Shown piece by piece: positions 56,800 through 64,000 of a stretch of DNA of 64,000 bases. Made by a program: the position numbers and the translations under genes. The stretch covers positions 1 through 64,000 of the forward strand of contig CACBYP010000007.1 in assembly GCA_902543485.1 (NCBI GenBank), written 5' to 3'. How positions within the stretch are numbered: the first letter of the stretch is position 1; every line of letters begins with the position of its first letter. The stretch is from an uncultured Pelagibacteraceae bacterium (GTDB lineage: Bacteria > Pseudomonadota > Alphaproteobacteria > Pelagibacterales > Pelagibacteraceae). A model generated the notes under the pieces. The model searched no databases. It had not been told where the DNA came from and worked only from the letters and a program-made list of their open reading frames with translations.

Positions 56800-58131
56800 A
56801 TGCATAAGAAGGTTTTTATAAAGACATTTGGTTGTCAAATGAATGAGTATGACTCCAATAGGATATACGATGCTGTTAGGTCGATAGGTTATAATAAAAC
56901 TGAAAATCAAGAAGAGGCTGATTGTTATATTTTAAATACTTGTCATATTAGAGATAAAGCTAAAGATAAAGTTTATCATGAGATTGGGAGAGTAAAAAAA
57001 TTATATAAAGACAAAAAAAAGCCAATTATGGTTGTTGCAGGTTGCGTTGCACAAGCTGAAAATACTGAGATGCTTAATAGAGAAAAATATATAGATCTAG
57101 TTATAGGTCCACAATCTTATCAAAAAATAAATAATCTTTTGAAAAACTTTGAAGAAGAAAATAAAGTTGAAGAAACTGAATTCGACTCAGTTTCAAAGTT
57201 TAGGTACTTCGATAACATTAAAAATAACAACACCAAGGTTTCATCTTTTTTAACGATTCAAGAGGGTTGTGATAAGTTCTGTCACTTTTGTGTTGTTCCT
57301 TATACTAGAGGACCAGAGTATTCTAGACCATTCAAAAGCATTATTGATGAAGCTGAGAGATTGATAAAGAATGGATCTAGAGAAATAACTTTTCTTGGTC
57401 AAAACGTAAATGCATATTCTTATAAAGACGGATCTAGGGAGTACCGACTGTCAGATCTTATAAATACACTCAGCAAATATTCCGAAATAAGTAGAATTAG
57501 GTATACCACATCTCATCCAAGAGATATGACAGATGATCTTATTGAATGTTACAAAAATTCAAAAAAATTAATGCCTTTTGTTCATTTACCAATTCAAAGT
57601 GGTTCTGACAGAATATTAAAAATGATGAACAGAAAGCACACTGTAAGTTATTATTTGAACATTTATGAAAAATTAATCAAAATTAATCCTGACATAAAAT
57701 TTTCTAGTGACTTTATTATTGGATACCCCGGAGAAACAGAGAATGATTTCAAAGAAACCATTAATTTAGTTAATAAAATTAAATTTATAAATTCATTCTC
57801 TTTTATTTTTAGTCCAAGACCAGGAACAAAGGCTGCAGAATTAGAGATTACCGATAAAGACAAACTTAAAAATAGACTGATAACTATTCAAGAAAAATTA
57901 TTTAGTAATCAAATAGAGTTAAATAAATCTTTAGAAGGCAAAACCTTAGAGGTACTTGTGGAAAACAAACTTAAAAATCAAAACAAATATTTTGGAAGAA
58001 ATAAATTTTTAAGTTCAGTTATTTTTGATGGTAATGAAAGTCATATAGGCAGACTAATTAAAGTTAATATTGAAAAAAGTAATCAAAATTCTTTATTTGG
58101 TAAAGTAACAGATGAAATGAAAGCAGCATAA
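56800..58131 (+). CDS. miaB: tRNA-2-methylthio-N6-dimethylallyladenosine synthase MiaB
   Basis: 443-residue radical-SAM methylthiotransferase acting on i6A37 of tRNA. The N-terminal UPF0004 domain has the three auxiliary-cluster cysteines (TFGCQMNEYDS, NTCHIRDKA, VAGCVAQAE). The radical-SAM motif EGCDKFCHFCVVPYTRG lies near 152-168, and the C-terminal TRAM domain spans about 375-440. It is four bases after the Fur gene and directly before phoH. Confidence 0.97.
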   Translation: MHKKVFIKTFGCQMNEYDSNRIYDAVRSIGYNKTENQEEADCYILNTCHIRDKAKDKVYHEIGRVKKLYKDKKKPIMVVAGCVAQAENTEMLNREKYIDLVIGPQSYQKINNLLKNFEEENKVEETEFDSVSKFRYFDNIKNNNTKVSSFLTIQEGCDKFCHFCVVPYTRGPEYSRPFKSIIDEAERLIKNGSREITFLGQNVNAYSYKDGSREYRLSDLINTLSKYSEISRIRYTTSHPRDMTDDLIECYKNSKKLMPFVHLPIQSGSDRILKMMNRKHTVSYYLNIYEKLIKINPDIKFSSDFIIGYPGETENDFKETINLVNKIKFINSFSFIFSPRPGTKAAELEITDKDKLKNRLITIQEKLFSNQIELNKSLEGKTLEVLVENKLKNQNKYFGRNKFLSSVIFDGNESHIGRLIKVNIEKSNQNSLFGKVTDEMKAA

Positions 58132-58132
58132 T

Positions 58133-59140
58133 TTGAAAAATTTTGCAAAATCAAAAATTAATCCTGATTTAAAATATGTATATTCAGAAAACAATGCCTT
58201 AAGTATTGTATTTCAAAGCAACGAATTACTTTTAGGTGTTTTAGGAGAATTTAATAATAACTTAAAAGAATTAGAAAAAATTACAAATTCTAGCATTTAC
58301 TCTAGAGGAAACTCAATTTTATTAAAAAATACTCCTGAAAAAAACGAAATGATAAAGAATGCAATTCAATTCCTTGTAGATCAATTTTTAAATAATGGAA
58401 CATTAGAAAAAAAGGATATAGAGTCGTCAGTAGACAAATTTATGATTGATGAAAAAGTTACAAACAAAAGTGGAAATGTAGAATACATAATAAAAACTCC
58501 AAAAAAATCTGTAATACCAAGATCAGAGAAACAAAAAAATTATATAAGGGCTTTAAAAGAGTCTGATATTGTTATTTCTGCAGGACCAGCGGGAACTGGT
58601 AAGACTTTTTTAGCTGTAGCTGTTGCTTTAACAATGTTGCTTGAAAAAAAAATAGAGAGAATTATTTTATCTAGACCAGCGGTAGAAGCAGGAGAGAGAT
58701 TAGGTTTTTTACCAGGAGATATGAGAGAAAAAGTTGATCCTTATTTAAGACCTCTTTACGATTCATTATATGACTTATTAGATTTTGAAAAAATTCAAAA
58801 AAAAATAGAAGTTGGAGATATTGAGATTGCACCACTTGCATTCATGAGGGGAAGAACTTTAAAAAATTCATTTGCAATACTCGATGAAGCACAAAATGCA
58901 ACAGATACTCAAATAAAAATGTTTTTAACAAGAATTGGTGAAAATTCCAAAATAGTAATTAACGGTGATCCTTCCCAAATAGACTTACCTAATAAAACAA
59001 TGTCAGGTTTAAATAGATCAAAAAAATTACTTGGTCATTTACAAGAGATATCTGTGGTAGATTTTGATCATAATGATGTTGTAAGACACCCATTAGTTTC
59101 CAAGATAGTCAAGGCTTATTCTGATAAAAATTCAGATTAA
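58133..59140 (+). CDS. ybeZ: PhoH-family ATPase (YbeZ)
   Basis: 335-residue P-loop ATPase thought to act with YbeY in rRNA maturation. Walker A is AGPAGTGKTFLAVA near 151-164, Walker B FAILDEAQNAT near 245-255, and LSRPAVEAGERLGFLPGDM and NGDPSQIDLP match the family. The N-terminal 110 residues are a KH-like domain. The TTG start at 58133 lies one base past the miaB stop; no nearby ATG fits better. The stop overlaps ybeY by one base. Confidence 0.94.
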   Translation: MKNFAKSKINPDLKYVYSENNALSIVFQSNELLLGVLGEFNNNLKELEKITNSSIYSRGNSILLKNTPEKNEMIKNAIQFLVDQFLNNGTLEKKDIESSVDKFMIDEKVTNKSGNVEYIIKTPKKSVIPRSEKQKNYIRALKESDIVISAGPAGTGKTFLAVAVALTMLLEKKIERIILSRPAVEAGERLGFLPGDMREKVDPYLRPLYDSLYDLLDFEKIQKKIEVGDIEIAPLAFMRGRTLKNSFAILDEAQNATDTQIKMFLTRIGENSKIVINGDPSQIDLPNKTMSGLNRSKKLLGHLQEISVVDFDHNDVVRHPLVSKIVKAYSDKNSD

Positions 59141-59586
59141 TGATTAAAGCCAACATAGTTTTAGATAAAAAAATTTGGGAAAAGAAATTAAAAAAACCAG
59201 AGATATACTTCAAAAAGAAATTAAATAAATTATCTAAATTAAGCGTCTTTAAAAATAAAAACCAAGAATTTACTGTGATGCTTACTAATAATAAAAAAAT
59301 GAAAGATTTAAATTTAAAATTTAGAAATAAAAATGTTTCAACGGACGTACTTTCTTTTCCTTTAAAAATTAAATTAAAAAATAAATTATATTTAGGAGAT
59401 ATAGCAATTTCTTTTGAAATAATTAACAAAAGAGCAAAATCAACGAGTTTTGATCATGAATTAGATAAAATGTGGATACACGGTTATTTACATCTCTTAG
59501 GACATGATCATAAAAAAAATAAACATTATTATTTGATGAAGAAAAAAGAAAATTTAATATTTAAAAAATTGAATAAAATAAATTGA
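59140..59586 (+). CDS. ybeY: Endoribonuclease YbeY
   Basis: 148-residue metal-dependent RNase for 16S rRNA 3' processing and ribosome quality control. The zinc motif HGYLHLLGHDHKKNKH (about 120-135) provides H-x3-H-x5-H, and LNLKFRNKNVSTDVLSFP near 58-75 with LGDIAISFE is the conserved N-terminal region. It is coupled on both sides: one base with phoH and four with lnt. Confidence 0.96.
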   Translation: MIKANIVLDKKIWEKKLKKPEIYFKKKLNKLSKLSVFKNKNQEFTVMLTNNKKMKDLNLKFRNKNVSTDVLSFPLKIKLKNKLYLGDIAISFEIINKRAKSTSFDHELDKMWIHGYLHLLGHDHKKNKHYYLMKKKENLIFKKLNKIN

Positions 59587-61103
59587 ACTCTATTCTGGAA
59601 AATAAAGCGTACCTATTTTTAATATGTTTACTTTTGGGTATACTAACTTCATTTAGTTTACCTCCCTACAATTTATTTTTTATTAATTTTTTAACACTTC
59701 CAATATTACTTTACATATTAGTTAATTATGTAAATAAAAAAACTATTTCATTTTTTATTGGTTGGATCTTTGGCTTCGGTTATTTTATTTCTAACCTTTA
59801 TTGGATTACAAATTCTTTAACATTTGATGTAAATTTTAAATTAATTATTCCATTTGCATTAATATTAATACCTTTATTTTTGGGAATATTTTATGGTTTA
59901 GTAACTTTTCTAAGTAGCCTTTTTAATTTAAAAAATAAACTCTCATCAGTTTTAATTTTTTCGATTTTTTTTGGTGGGATTGAATTTTTAAGAAGTTTTA
60001 TTTTAGGCGGTTTTCCTTGGAATTTACTAGTCTTTAGTATTTCAAATAACTTACCTTCTTTACAAATTTTATCCTATGTAGGGACCTACTCGTTAAATTT
60101 ATTATCGATCACAATTTTCTTATTACCAATAATATTTTTTCATAAGTATAAAAGTTCAGTAGCAGTTATCTTTTTTTGTTTTGGACTAATTCTAGTAGTA
60201 ATAAATTATTCGTATGGATATTTTAATATTAAAAATTTTGAAAAAAAAAAATACGACAAGCTAGACTCTGTTATTCGAGTTGTTTCTCCAAATGTACCAA
60301 TTGAAAGATTCTTAAAAAATCAGAGTCCTGAAAAAAATATCGATGAATTACTTACTTTAAGTGATCCAAATAAATCTGAAAAAAAAATATTTATTTTTCC
60401 CGAGGGTATAATTACTAGTATTTATTTTAGAGATCTCAAATTTTTTAAAAATATCTTCAAAAAAAAATTTAATTCAAACCATAAAGTCATTTTGGGAATT
60501 AATAGTATTAAAGAAAATAAAATTTATAATTCTTTAGTAGTATTAAATTCTGACACAGAATTATTGTATAAATACAACAAGAATAAACTAGTTCCATTCG
60601 GAGAATTTTTACCATTTGAAAATTTCTTCAAAAGAGTAGGTTTAAAAAAAATAACCCAAGGGTATCAATCATTTTCAGCTGATAATAAAAGAGAAATACT
60701 GTACATTGATAAAATAAAATTTATCCCACTTATTTGTTATGAAATTATTTATTCAGGAAAAATTAATCCAAATAAAAAATATTACGATTTTATATTAAAT
60801 ATTTCTGAGGATGGTTGGTTTGGCAAATCTATTGGACCCGCTCAACACTTATCTCATTCGATATTTAGATCAATTGAAGAAGGTAAAAATGTTATAAGAT
60901 CTACAAACAATGGGGTTTCTGCTTTTGTTAATCCCAAAGGTCAAATTATTAAACAAATTAGTGAGAAAGGATACTTTGATATAAATATGATAAAACATGT
61001 TAATAAAACTTATTTTGCTGAACACGGTAATAAGATCTTCTTTTATTTTGTCATAATTTATACTACTTTCATTGTGATTTTAAAAATTAGGGAGAATAAA
61101 TGA
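59583..61103 (+). CDS. lnt: Apolipoprotein N-acyltransferase
   Basis: 506-residue inner-membrane enzyme adding the third acyl chain to lipoproteins. Six N-terminal helices (about 8-215) precede a nitrilase domain. Catalytic residues are recognisable: Glu in [11 protein letters not shown] near 275, Lys in [12 protein letters not shown] near 340, and Cys in [13 protein letters not shown] near 388. The later [18 protein letters not shown] is also typical. The start is TTG at 59583, inside the ybeY stop (TTGA); metK overlaps its end by four bases. Confidence 0.95.
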   Translation: MNSILENKAYLFLICLLLGILTSFSLPPYNLFFINFLTLPILLYILVNYVNKKTISFFIGWIFGFGYFISNLYWITNSLTFDVNFKLIIPFALILIPLFLGIFYGLVTFLSSLFNLKNKLSSVLIFSIFFGGIEFLRSFILGGFPWNLLVFSISNNLPSLQILSYVGTYSLNLLSITIFLLPIIFFHKYKSSVAVIFFCFGLILVVINYSYGYFNIKNFEKKKYDKLDSVIRVVSPNVPIERFLKNQSPEKNIDELLTLSDPNKSEKKIFIFPEGIITSIYFRDLKFFKNIFKKKFNSNHKVILGINSIKENKIYNSLVVLNSDTELLYKYNKNKLVPFGEFLPFENFFKRVGLKKITQGYQSFSADNKREILYIDKIKFIPLICYEIIYSGKINPNKKYYDFILNISEDGWFGKSIGPAQHLSHSIFRSIEEGKNVIRSTNNGVSAFVNPKGQIIKQISEKGYFDINMIKHVNKTYFAEHGNKIFFYFVIIYTTFIVILKIRENK

Positions 61104-62263
61104 AAAAAGATTACTTATTTACTAGCGAGTCAGTATCCGAAGGTCATCCAGATAAAGTTTGTGATAGAATTTCAGATATGGTTGTAGATACATATTTGGC
61201 TGCTGAACCTCAATCGAGAGTTGCTTGTGAAACTTTAACAACAACAAACAAAGTTGTCTTAGCTGGTGAAGTAAGAGGTCCAGAAATAAAAAAAAAAGAT
61301 TTAATAGAAAAAGTAAGGCACTGCATCAAAGATATTGGTTATGATCAAGAAGGATTTACTTGGAAAGAAGCAACATCAGTCGAAAGTCATTTACACTCTC
61401 AATCAGCTGATATTGCTATGGGTGTAGATTCCTCTGGAAATAAAGATGAAGGTGCGGGTGACCAAGGAATTATGTTTGGTTATGCTTGTAATGAGACAGA
61501 CGTTTTAATGCCAGCCCCAATACACTACTCTCATAAAATATTAAGACTTATGGCTCAAGATAGAAAATCCGGCAAATTAAAAAATATAGAACCAGATTCA
61601 AAAAGCCAAATTACAATTGAATATAAAGATGGAAAACCATCATCAGTAAAATCTGTAGTTATATCTACACAACACTCTCCAGATGTCAATCAAGCTCAAG
61701 TTAGAGAATTGGTAAAACCTTATATTGAAAGATCAATACCAAAAGAATTATTAAGTTCATTAGATGAAAAGGAAATATATGTGAACCCAACGGGAAATTT
61801 CGTAATTGGAGGCCCTGATGGTGATAGTGGTTTGACTGGTAGGAAAATTATTGTTGACACATATGGTGGAGCAGCACCACATGGAGGAGGTGCATTTTCT
61901 GGAAAAGATCCAACCAAAGTTGATAGATCAGCTGCTTATGCATCTAGATATTTAGCAAAGAATGTTGTTGCATCTAAAATTGCTAACAAATGTTTGATTC
62001 AACTTGCATATGCTATAGGTGTATCAAAACCTTTATCAATTTATGTTGATTTATTTGATAATGATGATGAAAAAAATAAGCATGTAGAAAAACTTATACA
62101 TGAAAATTTTGATTTAAGCCCTAGAGGGATAAGAGAAATGTTAGGCCTAAATAAACCTATTTATGAAAAAACTGCAGCATATGGACACTTCGGAAGAATT
62201 CCAGATGACCAAGGTTCATTTTCATGGGAAAAGACAGATAAATCAGACCTATTTAACAGGTAA
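61100..62263 (+). CDS. metK: S-adenosylmethionine synthetase
   Basis: 387-residue enzyme forming SAM from methionine and ATP. The N-terminal [20 protein letters not shown] is complete, the [12 protein letters not shown] hexapeptide region lies near 117-128, and the phosphate-binding [19 protein letters not shown] near 258-276. AGGGAGAG start signals include an AGGGAG ribosome-binding site within lnt. It shares four bases with lnt (ATGA). No SAM riboswitch is seen upstream. Confidence 0.99.
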   Translation: MKKDYLFTSESVSEGHPDKVCDRISDMVVDTYLAAEPQSRVACETLTTTNKVVLAGEVRGPEIKKKDLIEKVRHCIKDIGYDQEGFTWKEATSVESHLHSQSADIAMGVDSSGNKDEGAGDQGIMFGYACNETDVLMPAPIHYSHKILRLMAQDRKSGKLKNIEPDSKSQITIEYKDGKPSSVKSVVISTQHSPDVNQAQVRELVKPYIERSIPKELLSSLDEKEIYVNPTGNFVIGGPDGDSGLTGRKIIVDTYGGAAPHGGGAFSGKDPTKVDRSAAYASRYLAKNVVASKIANKCLIQLAYAIGVSKPLSIYVDLFDNDDEKNKHVEKLIHENFDLSPRGIREMLGLNKPIYEKTAAYGHFGRIPDDQGSFSWEKTDKSDLFNR

Positions 62264-62318
62264 ATAAAGTTGAATATTAAAAAAAAATAAATATATTTCA
62301 TTCACATTATTGAAATTC

Positions 62319-62346
62319 AAAATGGGCCTCGGCCCATTTTTTTTTA
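62319..62346 (+). terminator. Rho-independent terminator between metK and nusA
   Basis: A 9-bp stem (62319-62327 with 62332-62340) closed by a CTCG tetraloop is followed by a T tract to about 62345. It lies 56 bases after the metK stop and only 12 bases before the nusA ATG, so it could end the tsaB-metK transcript or act as an attenuator for nusA. Confidence 0.92.
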
Positions 62347-62357
62347 GGATTAATAAA

Positions 62358-63911
62358 ATGTTAAATAGAAGAGCAGATAAACTAGAATTAATAAGAATAG
62401 CAGAAGCAGTAGCTTTAGAAAAATCAATTGATAAAGAGTTAATAATTGGATCGATGGAAAATGGTATTGCTAAAGCAGCTAAATCTAAATTTGGATCTGA
62501 AAACGAAATTAAAGTTGAAATTGATAGAGAAAGTGGTGATATTGGAATATTTAGAAAGTTGTTAATAGTAGAAAATCCAGAGAACTCTAATTTAGAAATA
62601 ACCTTAGATGATGCAATTAAGCTTAATGAAAATAATCATGGAAAACAAATTGGAGATGAGGTTTTACAACCATTACCATCATTTGATTTTGGAAGAATAG
62701 CTGCTCAAACAGCGAAACAAGTAATTAGTTTCAATGTAAGAGAAGCTGAAAGAGAGAGACAATACAGCGATTTCAAAGATAAAATTGATACTATCTTGAG
62801 TGGCATAGTTAAAAGATTAGAGTTTGGAAATGTAATTGTTGATCTTGGAAGAACTGAAGCAATAATACAAAAAAATGAAATGATACCAAGAGAAAATATT
62901 AAAGCAGGCGACAGAGTAAAAGCTTATTGCTTAGATGTAAGGAGAGAGCCAAGAGGTCAACAAATATTCTTATCAAGAGCACATCCGAAATTTATGGAAA
63001 AATTATTTATACAAGAGGTTCCAGAAATTTATGATGGACTAATCGAGATTAAATCATCTTCAAGAGATCCAGGTAGTAGAGCTAAAATTTGTGTCAAAGC
63101 AATTGATACTTCCTTAGATCCTGTCGGTGCATGTGTAGGTATGCGAGGAAGTAGAGTTCAAGCTGTTGTAAATGAACTTCAAGGAGAAAAAATTGATATT
63201 GTAAATTGGTCTGAAGATCCAGCGGTAATTGTTGCAAATGCTTTATCACCTGCTGAAGTACAGAGAGTGAATGTAGATGAGGAGGGAAGAAAACTTGATG
63301 TTATTTTAACAGAGGAAAATCTTAGTAAAGCAATTGGTAGAAGAGGTCAAAATGTTAGACTGGCAACAAAATTGATGAATTATGAAATTAATATTATGAC
63401 CGATCAAGAGGATTCTGAAAGAAGACAAATAGAGTTTAAAGAGAAGACAGATAATTTTGTAAAAAATTTGGAGTTAGATGAAACATTAGGTCAATTACTT
63501 GTAGCAGAAGGTTTCTCATCTATTGATGATATTAAAGATAGTAATCCCGAAGCCTTAATGAAAATTGAGGGAATAGAAGAGGAAACAGCAAAAGAGTTAA
63601 TAGAAAGAGCTAAAGAATTTTATCAAAAAGACCAAGAAGAAATAGCAAATAGAATTAAAAATTTGGGCTTAGAAAATGATTTAATTAATCATAAAGGTTT
63701 AACACCAGGAATGCTTTTAACACTTGGTGAACAAAAAATTTTAACATTAAGCGATTTCGCAGATTTGGCATCTGATGAACTAACTGGTGGTTACGATATT
63801 GTTAAGGGTGAAAGAGTACGAATAAAGGGGTATTTAGAGGATTTTGCTCTTTCAAAAAAAGAAGCAGACGATTTAATTATGTCTGCAAGAGACATTGTTT
63901 ATAAAGACTGA
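62358..63911 (+). CDS. nusA: Transcription elongation/termination factor NusA
   Basis: 517 residues from ATG 62358. The open frame upstream to 62310 passes through the terminator stem and does not look like protein. The N-terminal RNAP-binding domain (1-130) begins RADKLELIRIAEAVALEK. The S1 domain (about 135-200) has GIVKRLEFGNVIVDLGRTEA; KH1 is VGACVGMRGSRVQAVVNEL near 257-275 and KH2 is SKAIGRRGQNVRLATKL near 323-339. Two C-terminal acidic helix-hairpin repeats (about 365-510) bind RNA polymerase alpha. infB follows. Confidence 0.98.
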   Translation: MLNRRADKLELIRIAEAVALEKSIDKELIIGSMENGIAKAAKSKFGSENEIKVEIDRESGDIGIFRKLLIVENPENSNLEITLDDAIKLNENNHGKQIGDEVLQPLPSFDFGRIAAQTAKQVISFNVREAERERQYSDFKDKIDTILSGIVKRLEFGNVIVDLGRTEAIIQKNEMIPRENIKAGDRVKAYCLDVRREPRGQQIFLSRAHPKFMEKLFIQEVPEIYDGLIEIKSSSRDPGSRAKICVKAIDTSLDPVGACVGMRGSRVQAVVNELQGEKIDIVNWSEDPAVIVANALSPAEVQRVNVDEEGRKLDVILTEENLSKAIGRRGQNVRLATKLMNYEINIMTDQEDSERRQIEFKEKTDNFVKNLELDETLGQLLVAEGFSSIDDIKDSNPEALMKIEGIEEETAKELIERAKEFYQKDQEEIANRIKNLGLENDLINHKGLTPGMLLTLGEQKILTLSDFADLASDELTGGYDIVKGERVRIKGYLEDFALSKKEADDLIMSARDIVYKD

Positions 63912-63921
63912 GAGATGAAAA

Positions 63922-64000
63922 ATGGAAAAGAAAAAATTAAAGTTATCAATTTCTGGAGCTTCCAAAAAGACAATTAACAGTATTGAACAAGCTAGATCTC
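63922..64000 (+). CDS. infB: Translation initiation factor IF-2, N-terminal fragment
   Basis: Starts with ATG 63922, ten bases after the nusA stop, and runs off the right edge after 26 codons. The sequence MEKKKLKLSISGASKKT with NSIEQARS has the basic, serine-rich start of alphaproteobacterial IF-2 (KLxLxxSGxxKxxVxQ). The nusA-infB order supports the call. The ylxR gene usual between them is missing. Confidence 0.85.
   Translation, partial: MEKKKLKLSISGASKKTINSIEQARS

Noticed and set aside
61040..61110. SAM riboswitch before metK
   Set aside because: metK starts inside lnt with an ordinary AGGGAG ribosome-binding site; there is no untranslated leader to hold a riboswitch.
62310..62357. N-terminal extension of nusA
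   Set aside because: These codons are made from the metK-nusA terminator hairpin and T tract; NusA homologues begin at the ATG at 62358.
1..64000. CRISPR arrays, insertion sequences, prophage genes, complete tRNA or rRNA genes
   Set aside because: No regularly spaced repeats, transposase or phage structural genes, and no full cloverleaf sequences were seen on either strand by eye.

Overview
The window is a 64 kb piece of chromosome from a streamlined, AT-rich alphaproteobacterium, almost certainly SAR11 (Pelagibacterales). The signs are very low GC, lysine/asparagine/isoleucine-rich proteins, gene-to-gene spacing mostly between overlap and a few tens of bases, and an alphaproteobacterial gene order around the replication origin. 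No complete rRNA or tRNA gene, insertion sequence, prophage or CRISPR array was seen. No stretch of more than about 300 bases lacks a gene.

Layout. 1-3.7 kb: 5' end of a probable FAD hydroxylase, ftsK, lolA, a GNAT acetyltransferase and a HIT protein. 3.8-7.1 kb: a solitary type IV prepilin divergent from a three-gene TRAP transporter, ending near a tRNA-Met-like fragment. 7.2-10.4 kb: a histidine operon (hisB-hisH-hisA-hisF-hisE) that also carries two unlisted micro-genes, a 43-residue lipoprotein and a 47-residue membrane protein. 10.5-18.5 kb: hslVU behind a heat-shock-like promoter, then smr, a Tim44-like gene, fxsA, secB, dnaQ, coaE, an SDR gene, aroE, maf and ppsR.

18.46-18.74 kb is the best candidate for oriC. 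It lies between ppsR and hemE, the position known for Caulobacter and Rickettsia, and contains DnaA-box-like 9-mers and an AT-rich 13-mer. Genes point away from it on both sides. To its right are hemE, hemH, hemJ and rho, a SPINDLY-type glycosyltransferase, mnmE, mnmG, rsmG, parA and parB. A perfect 16-bp parS site lies inside rsmG and a degenerate one inside mnmG, so origin, centromere and partition genes sit within about 12 kb.

30-45 kb: holA, lptE and leuS, a DUF3576 lipoprotein, a porin with a strong terminator, a ThiE-like gene, a YggS-family gene, an L,D-transpeptidase, a degenerate response regulator, an unlisted 42-residue ArfA-like ribosome-rescue gene, a PfkB kinase, a 2OG oxygenase, nth, dapB, dnaJ, dnaK and grpE. 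45-64 kb: rdgB, a PBP-activator-like gene, rsmI and a BON lipoprotein (an arrangement resembling enterobacterial lpoA/rsmI/dolP), then maeB, murJ, trpS, a NifU-like gene, a Bax-like glucosaminidase, a polysaccharide deacetylase, tsaB, a Fur/Mur regulator, miaB, phoH, ybeY, lnt, metK, nusA and the start of infB. Several genes usual in this neighbourhood in other alphaproteobacteria (rimI, rimP, ylxR) are not present.

No large undescribed multi-gene system was found. The most useful unlisted items are the three micro-genes, the oriC/parS elements, the tRNA-Met-like remnant and the terminator directly before nusA.
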